From: Agreia sp. COWG
Lineage (GTDB): Bacteria > Actinomycetota > Actinomycetes > Actinomycetales > Microbacteriaceae
Assembly (NCBI RefSeq): GCF_904528075.1
Contig: NZ_LR882035.1
Coordinates: 1,426,001 to 1,490,000, forward strand
Reading direction: 5' to 3'
DNA length: 64,000 nt
Every line of letters starts with the position of its first letter. Position 1 is the stretch's first letter. The notes below the pieces were generated by a model that searched no databases, was not told the origin of the DNA, and saw only the letters and a program-made list of their open reading frames with translations. Shown here piece after piece: positions 56,611-64,000 of this stretch. The translations under genes were made by a program, and so were the position numbers.

Positions 56611-57212
56611 GGGGTCAGGTCCACGGCCACGGGACGCTTCGAACTGATTCTCCGGTCGAAGGCTCGCGGGTACGCGCGCCAGAGCGTGAGCGTGATGACG
56701 GTGGCAAGCACGGTTTTGACGATGTCGCCCGCGAGGAAGACCGTACTCGTCAGAGCCGTTTCGGCAAGGGGAAGACGGGTGACGAGAGCCTGTACCGGAA
56801 TTCCGACAGCGTAGATGACAACGATGCCGCCCGTGACACACGCAGCCGCGGTGCGCCAGGGGCGTGGCCCCCGTGCGCCGATGGACGTCATCGCGCCGAT
56901 GACGACGACCCCTAAAATCCAGCCGAGCAGATATCCAGCCGATGGTCCGACGAAAACACCCGCACCGCCACGACCGCCAGACAAAAGCGGTAGACCGATC
57001 AGCACGAGCGCCTCGAATACGAGCACAGAGGCGGCACCTCGCGATGGGCCGAGAATGGTTCCAGCCAGCATCACTCCCAACGTCTGCAGGGTGATAGGAA
57101 CTGCACCCCCGAAGACGGGGATCGCGCCAGGTAGGCCGAGAATCGTGATCAGGGCCGCGAAGGCGGCGACCCGCGTCGTATCACGAACTCCCCAGGCGGA
57201 TTCTCTGATCAT
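56607..57212 (-). CDS. bioY: biotin transporter substrate-binding subunit BioY
   Basis: S-component of the biotin ECF transporter, 201 residues, six helices. Visible family blocks: VPITLQTLGVMLAGTILGPSRG, VLIGLPLLSGGRGG and FVGPSAGYLLG. AGGAG precedes the ATG. First gene of the operon, facing bioQ across 124 bases with two mirrored operators. Confidence 0.95.
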   Translation of the reverse strand: MIRESAWGVRDTTRVAAFAALITILGLPGAIPVFGGAVPITLQTLGVMLAGTILGPSRGAASVLVFEALVLIGLPLLSGGRGGAGVFVGPSAGYLLGWILGVVVIGAMTSIGARGPRPWRTAAACVTGGIVVIYAVGIPVQALVTRLPLAETALTSTVFLAGDIVKTVLATVITLTLWRAYPRAFDRRISSKRPVAVDLTP

Positions 57213-57283
57213 CTTCCACTCCTCTTCGTCGCACGGCTCTCGGCTGGCTCGCCGATGGGCGCAACATCTACTACCACGTCACC

Positions 57284-57311
57284 TGAACGGTGTTCACCTG
57301 AACACCGTTCA
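57284..57311. promoter_or_regulatory. tandem mirrored BioQ operators
   Basis: Two 13-base sites, TGAAC-GGT-GTTCA (57284-57296) and TGAAC-ACC-GTTCA (57299-57311), separated by CC. They are exact reverse complements of each other and match the TGAAC-N3-GTTCA pattern reported for mycobacterial BioQ. They overlap the predicted -35 regions of bioQ and bioY. Confidence 0.85.
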
Positions 57312-57327
57312 TGTTAGTTGCTAAGAT
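57299..57327 (+). promoter_or_regulatory. bioQ promoter
   Basis: -35 TGAACA (57299-57304), 17-base spacer, -10 TAAGAT (57322-57327). The bioQ ATG at 57337 is 9 bases downstream, so the transcript would have at most a few bases of leader. The -35 lies within the second operator. Confidence 0.55.
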
Positions 57328-57336
57328 CAACCCACG

Positions 57337-57986
57337 ATGACCATGAACGGCAGCCCTTCGGCAAGATCACAGCGGCATTCCCGACTCGATGTCATCGAGG
57401 CCGCGCTGGCCATTCTCGATCAATACGGTCTTGCTGATCTCACGATGCGGCGACTGGCGTTGACACTCAACGTGCAGCCGAGCGCGCTGTATTGGCACTT
57501 CGAGAACAAGCAGACTCTGCTTGCGGCCGTGGCGGACCGAATCGTGCGCCGCGCGCACACGCGTCCTCGCGACGAGATCGATTGGGCCTCGGCCGTGCGC
57601 TTCGAAGCTGGGGCGCTGCGAGATGCTCTGCTGTCGTTCCGAGACGGTGCCGAGGTCGTTCTGAGTTCGCAGGCGCTTGGTCTCGGCAACGGTGAGGCGC
57701 TCACCAGGTTCAGCGCCGCAATCCGGCTGGGTGACTTCGACGATCGCATCGAGAGAGCCGCCGCCGCAGCCTTTCTCCATTTTCTTCTCGGCCATGTCTC
57801 TCACGAACAGCAGAGGGTTCAGGCGGACAGCCTGGGCGTAGTCGCTCCCGCGCTCGGTGCACACCCGTCGGATGCGGACGCACGAGCACATTGGGAGCGC
57901 GACTCGTTCGACTTCGGTGTGTCCCTGCTCATCGCAGGACTCGCCGCGCGTAGGGAGATCGCCCGCCAGGGTCGGTCGACCGCGCG

Positions 57987-58014
<28 letters not shown>
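57337..58014 (+). CDS. bioQ: TetR-family biotin regulator BioQ
   Basis: 225 residues. N-terminal TetR helix-turn-helix (IEAALAILDQYGLADLTMRRLALTLNVQPSALYWHFENKQTLL), with a C-terminal ligand domain of the TetR_C type. Assignment as BioQ rests on divergence from bioY and two TGAAC-N3-GTTCA sites in the shared promoter, which it probably also autoregulates. Its 3' end overlaps the convergent ABC-F gene by 28 bases. Confidence 0.85.
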
Positions 58015-59591
<1,577 letters not shown>

Positions 59592-59685
59592 AATCCATTT
59601 CTTCTCGTACGCTCTCGCGTCGAGTGTTTGGGGGAAGATCTTCAGTATAAAACTCGGGCCACCAGACATTCGTGACCACAGACGA

Positions 59686-59719
59686 AGGCCCCGATCCGAT
59701 ATCGATACGGTCGGGGCCT
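59686..59719 (-). terminator. terminator hairpin of the suf operon
   Basis: Inverted repeat of 9 bp (59686-59694 with 59711-59719, GC-rich) 42 bases past the sufT stop; the loop contains its own short symmetry. No clear T-run. Confidence 0.55.
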
Positions 59720-59760
59720 GGGTCACTCACATCGTCGGAGGCTGCAGGATGGGGATGCGA

Positions 59761-60090
59761 CTACATAGAGAAGCCGAGGGCCCGCATCATCTCACGGCCA
59801 TCGTCGGTGATCTTCTCGGGGCCCCACGGCGGCATCCAGACCCAATTGATGCGGAACTGTTCGACGGTTCCGTCGAGAGCCTGCGCTGTTTCCTCCTCGA
59901 TGACGTCCGTCAGCGGGCATCCCGCACTGGTCAGCGTCATGCTGATGAGGAGCGCATCGTTCTCGTCGTCCCACGCCAAGTCGTAGATGAGACCGAGATC
60001 GACGATATTCACGCCAAGCTCGGGGTCCATGACGTCTTTGAGCTTGTCTTCGATCTCGTCGAAGCGTTGCGGGGTCAGCGTGGAGGCCAT
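59761..60090 (-). CDS. sufT: SufT / DUF59 iron-sulfur assembly protein
   Basis: 109 residues, MIP18/PaaD-like family. Visible: DVMDPELGVNIVDLGLIYDL, and the conserved Cys in LTSAGCPLTD. C-terminal INWVWMPPWGPEKITDDGREMMR is typical. Last gene of the suf operon, 3 bases after sufC. Confidence 0.93.
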   Translation of the reverse strand: MASTLTPQRFDEIEDKLKDVMDPELGVNIVDLGLIYDLAWDDENDALLISMTLTSAGCPLTDVIEEETAQALDGTVEQFRINWVWMPPWGPEKITDDGREMMRALGFSM

Positions 60091-60093
60091 GGC

Positions 60094-60861
<768 letters not shown>

Positions 60862-60863
60862 GA

Positions 60864-61193
60864 CTACACAATCTCTTTCGTTTTGGTCGGGTCGATGTAG
60901 ACCTCGCCATCGATGATGGTGAGCTCGTACACCGGAACAGGCTCGAAGGCCGGAAGGGTGAGCGGCTTGCCGCTGGTGAGTGAGAACTTTGAGCCGTGGG
61001 CCCAGCACTCGAGTGTGTCGGAATCGACGAAACCCTCGGCGAGCGAGATGTCGCCGTGGGTGCAGGTGTCGCCGATGGCGTGGCACTCGCCAGACGAATC
61101 TTTGACCAGTGCGATCGCGACGCCGTCGATGACAACACGCACCGCCTCGTTCTCGGTCAGGTCGGATACGTTGCAGATGAGTTCGGAGGCCAC
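60864..61193 (-). CDS. Rieske 2Fe-2S ferredoxin-like protein in suf operon
   Basis: 109 residues. Rieske motif C-T-H-G-D with the second C-W-A-H-G pair. Related to ferredoxin components of ring-hydroxylating dioxygenases, but here it lies between sufD and sufC, as in other actinomycetes. Role in cluster assembly or electron supply is inferred. Confidence 0.92.
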   Translation of the reverse strand: MASELICNVSDLTENEAVRVVIDGVAIALVKDSSGECHAIGDTCTHGDISLAEGFVDSDTLECWAHGSKFSLTSGKPLTLPAFEPVPVYELTIIDGEVYIDPTKTKEIV

Positions 61194-61195
61194 GA

Positions 61196-62446
61196 TCAGC
61201 TCTCCTGCGCCCGGGTCAGCTCGGCCTCGATGGCGGCAGAGAGCTTCGTCTCCACAGCGTCGGAGCCGATCTGTGCCACGATCTCAGCGAGGAAGCCGCG
61301 CACGACGAGGCGTCGAGCCTCGGGCTCCGGGATGCCGCGGGACTGCAGATAGAAGAGCTGTTCGTCGTCGAAGCGACCGGTCGAGGACGCGTGACCGGCA
61401 CCGTGGATGTCGCCGGTCTCGATTTCGAGGTTCGGGATGGAGTCGGCACGGGGGCCCTCGGAGAGCACGAGGTTGCGATTCTCCTCGTAGCTGTCGGTTC
61501 CCGTTGCGTGGGGGCCGATGAGCACGTCGCCGACCCAGACGGAGCGGGCAGTGGCACCCTGCAGTGCGCCCTTGTACTTGACGCGGCTCTTCGTCTGAGC
61601 GGCTACATGGTCGATGTAGACCCGCTGCTCGAGGTGCTGACCGGAGTCTGCGAAGTAGGCGCCGAACGCGCTGGCGTCGGCCCCTGTCTCGACGAGGTGG
61701 ATCGACGGATTGACGCGAACGACTCCCCCGCCGAGGCTGACCACGATATGACGGAGCCGTGCGTCCCTACCGACACGAGCGAAATGGCTCGCAAGGTGAT
61801 TGCTCTCATCCGTCCACTCCTGCACGGTCACGACGGTGAGTTCGGCCTGGTCGCCCACGACGATCTCGACGTTCTCGCTCAACTGCGCGTCACCCGAATT
61901 ACTCAGGATGACGAGGCCGCGGCTGAACGGCGCCGCCGTGATGACGGTGTGCGCGGCACGGGGGGTCTGGTCGAGCTGTGAACGCTGGATGTGAAACTCG
62001 TGCAGCTCTTCGCCGGTGATATCGATGGACAAGGCCTTTTCGAAGGCCGACCACGCGTTTGCGCTCGCCCGCTCTTCGGGCGCCCCAGCCGATCCGATCC
62101 GCGCATCCGTTCGGTCGACCCAGCTCGCGCTGACTCCCACGACCCCCTCGGGAAGCACGGTGGCGGGCACGGAACCGTCGAGCTCGCCCTCGAGCAGCGC
62201 GGTGATGCGCTTGATGGGGGTGAGCTTCCACTCGAGCTCGTAGCCGGTGACCTTCTCGAAGTCGGCGACGTCCGTCGACGTGAAGCGCTCGGCACGTGAC
62301 TGCACCGGAACGTATGCGTCCCCTCCGTCTGAGTGGGCCTTCATACCGTGCTGCTCCGTTTCGCCGAGGATGCCGACCGCGGTCGTCCCCTCGACGGGCA
62401 CGGCGCCCTCTTCGAGCGTGGTGTTCGCTGTTGGTGCTGCGGACAT
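61196..62446 (-). CDS. sufD: Fe-S cluster assembly protein SufD
   Basis: Scaffold subunit of the SufBCD complex. 416 residues, beta-helix core. Conserved C-terminal segment GHASSTGRFDDEQLFYLQSRGIPEPEARRL is visible, with the histidine at GAGHAS that is conserved in SufD. Directly follows sufB (no gap between stop and start). Confidence 0.95.
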   Translation of the reverse strand: MSAAPTANTTLEEGAVPVEGTTAVGILGETEQHGMKAHSDGGDAYVPVQSRAERFTSTDVADFEKVTGYELEWKLTPIKRITALLEGELDGSVPATVLPEGVVGVSASWVDRTDARIGSAGAPEERASANAWSAFEKALSIDITGEELHEFHIQRSQLDQTPRAAHTVITAAPFSRGLVILSNSGDAQLSENVEIVVGDQAELTVVTVQEWTDESNHLASHFARVGRDARLRHIVVSLGGGVVRVNPSIHLVETGADASAFGAYFADSGQHLEQRVYIDHVAAQTKSRVKYKGALQGATARSVWVGDVLIGPHATGTDSYEENRNLVLSEGPRADSIPNLEIETGDIHGAGHASSTGRFDDEQLFYLQSRGIPEPEARRLVVRGFLAEIVAQIGSDAVETKLSAAIEAELTRAQES

Positions 62447-63865
62447 CTAGCCGACACTGCCTTCCATGCCCATCTCGATGAGCTTGTTGAGTTCGAGCGC
62501 GTACTCCATGGGGAGTTCGCGGGCGATGGGCTCGATGAAGCCTCGCACGATCATGGCCATGGCCTCGTCTTCGGGCAAACCGCGGCTCATCAGATAGAAG
62601 AGCTGCTCTTCGCTGACTCGAGAGACGGTGGCCTCGTGGCCGAGCTGCACGTCGTCGACCCGGATGTCGATGGCCGGGTAGGTGTCGGAGCGCGACTTGG
62701 TGTCGACCAGCAGGGCGTCGCAGCGCACCGTGTTCGCCGAGTGGTGAGCGTTCTCCGCCATGCGGACCTCGCCGCGGTAGCCTGCGCGGCCACCGCCTCG
62801 AGCGATGGACTTCGACACGATCGACGACTGCGTGTACGGCGCCATGTGGATCATCTTGGCGCCCGCGTCCTGGTGCTGGCCGGGACCGGCGAACGCGACG
62901 GACAGGGTCTCACCCTTGGCGTGCTCGCCGACGAGGTAGATCGACGGGTACTTCATGGTCACCTTGGAGCCGATGTTGCCATCGATCCACTCCATGGTGG
63001 CACCCTCGTGGGCGATCGCACGCTTGGTCACGAGGTTGTAGACGTTGTTCGACCAGTTCTGGATCGTCGTGTAGCGAACGCGGGCGTTCTTCTTGACGAT
63101 GATCTCCACGACCGCGGAGTGCAGCGAGTCGGACTTGTAGATCGGAGCTGTGCAGCCCTCGATGTAGTGCACGTAGCTGCCTTCATCGGCGATGATCAGC
63201 GTGCGCTCGAACTGGCCCATGTTCTCGGTGTTGATGCGGAAGTACGCCTGTAGGGGGATTTCGACGTGCACGTTCTTCGGAACGTAGACGAACGATCCCC
63301 CCGACCACACTGCCGTGTTCAGTGCGGCGAATTTGTTGTCGCCGGCCGGGATGACCGTGCCGAAGTACTCGGTGAAGAACTCCGGGTGCTCGCGCAGCGC
63401 CGTGTCGGTGTCCATGAAGATGACGCCCTGCGCCTCGAGATCTTCACGGATGGTGTGGTAGACCACCTCGGACTCGTACTGGGCGGCCACGCCGGAGACC
63501 AGGCGCTGACGCTCGGCCTCGGGGATGCCGAGCCGTTCGTAGGTGTTCTTGATGTCGTCGGGCAGGTCGTCCCAGGTGGTCGCCTGCTTCTCGGTCGACC
63601 GAACGAAATACTTGATGTTGTCGAAGTCGATACCGGAGAGATCGGCTCCCCACGTGGGCATCGGCTTGCGCTCGAAGAGCTGCAGACCCTTGAGGCGGTT
63701 CTTCAGCATCCATTCGGGCTCGCTCTTGAGAGCGGAGATACCGGTCACGACATCGGCATCGACCCCGCGTTTCGCGACGGCTCCGGCCGCGTCGGAGTCG
63801 GACCAACCGAATTCGTAAACCCCCAGGTTTTCGAGTTCCGGACGGTCGATTAGTACGTCAGACAT
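62447..63865 (-). CDS. sufB: Fe-S cluster assembly protein SufB
   Basis: Catalytic scaffold of SufBCD, 472 residues. Conserved QYESEVVYH, the EGCTAP segment with Cys, and the late [27 protein letters not shown] are seen. ATG at 63865 has GGGAG upstream; a longer frame to 63907 lacks family similarity. First gene of sufB-D-Rieske-C-T. No sufR, sufS or sufU is seen downstream. Confidence 0.97.
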   Translation of the reverse strand: MSDVLIDRPELENLGVYEFGWSDSDAAGAVAKRGVDADVVTGISALKSEPEWMLKNRLKGLQLFERKPMPTWGADLSGIDFDNIKYFVRSTEKQATTWDDLPDDIKNTYERLGIPEAERQRLVSGVAAQYESEVVYHTIREDLEAQGVIFMDTDTALREHPEFFTEYFGTVIPAGDNKFAALNTAVWSGGSFVYVPKNVHVEIPLQAYFRINTENMGQFERTLIIADEGSYVHYIEGCTAPIYKSDSLHSAVVEIIVKKNARVRYTTIQNWSNNVYNLVTKRAIAHEGATMEWIDGNIGSKVTMKYPSIYLVGEHAKGETLSVAFAGPGQHQDAGAKMIHMAPYTQSSIVSKSIARGGGRAGYRGEVRMAENAHHSANTVRCDALLVDTKSRSDTYPAIDIRVDDVQLGHEATVSRVSEEQLFYLMSRGLPEDEAMAMIVRGFIEPIARELPMEYALELNKLIEMGMEGSVG

Positions 63866-64000
63866 GACTTTCTCCCTTCCTTGTTGATCACAACCCGCGA
63901 ACCTCATCAGGCATTCCGAACCGCAACCCGATCAGCATTCGGTGCCGATCGCATAAGCGCTTGCCCGGCACATGCGCCGCAAAGGAAAACACCCGTACTT

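Overview
The window is about 64 kb of high-GC DNA with almost no spare sequence. Gene content points to an actinomycete, most likely a member of the Micrococcales and probably Microbacteriaceae. Evidence: a bcc-aa3 respiratory branch with a diheme QcrC, mycothiol synthesis (MshC), RbpA, PafB/PafC, HelY next to TatA/TatC, a BioQ-type biotin regulator, and a SufB-D-Rieske-C-SufT cluster. No insertion sequence, prophage, integrase, CRISPR array or rRNA was found. One tRNA gene, tRNA-Leu(GAG), is present. Family assignment is inference; no species is claimed.

Layout. 1-6.6 kb: end of ctaD, ctaF, then qcrB-qcrA-qcrC-ctaE on the minus strand (respiratory chain). 6.7-12.7 kb: trpD, glycerol uptake and phosphorylation (glpF-glpK, minus) facing away from a PTS-type dihydroxyacetone kinase operon (dhaK-dhaL-dhaM, plus), whose DhaM carries an HPr domain. 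12.7-16.8 kb: Nudix hydrolase, an unusual SDR, NfeD/SPFH membrane pair, glycerophosphodiesterase, and rbpA behind a SigR/SigH-like promoter. 16.8-26.5 kb: lnt, helY, tatC, tatA, pafC, pafB, an FKBP lipoprotein and trmI. This is the neighbourhood that in many actinomycetes brackets the Pup-proteasome genes, which are absent here. 26.5-34 kb: HAD phosphatase, PAC2 protein, mshC, uppP, M20 peptidase, tRNA-Leu, a cold-shock gene with a long structured leader, and a secreted NlpC/P60 protein. 34-44 kb: helicase, SGNH hydrolase, D,D-carboxypeptidase, amino-acid permease, rRNA/tRNA methyltransferase, sirtuin, histidine phosphatase, glycosyltransferase and alpha/beta hydrolase. 44-51 kb: storage sugars (treS, glgA/glgC in a tightly divergent pair), exonuclease, L31 type B, an ABC ATPase and serB. 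51-53 kb: fabG, a DUF3099 membrane protein and small zinc-site proteins. 52.6-58 kb: a six-gene translationally coupled biotin operon (bioY, acyl-CoA ligase, thiolase-like protein, bioM, bioN, CHY zinc-finger protein) divergent from bioQ, with two mirrored TGAAC-N3-GTTCA operators between them. 58-64 kb: an ABC-F ATPase and the suf iron-sulfur operon.

The most interesting part is the biotin operon. Its transporter genes are fused in one operon to an acyl-CoA ligase and a thiolase-like protein that has lost two residues conserved in true thiolases, plus a CHY zinc-finger protein. Other points: apparent loss of the Pup-proteasome block with retention of PafBC, at least eight genes with a TANNNT -10 motif placed for leaderless transcription, face-to-face leaderless promoters for glgA and glgC, and a cold-shock leader with competing hairpins.
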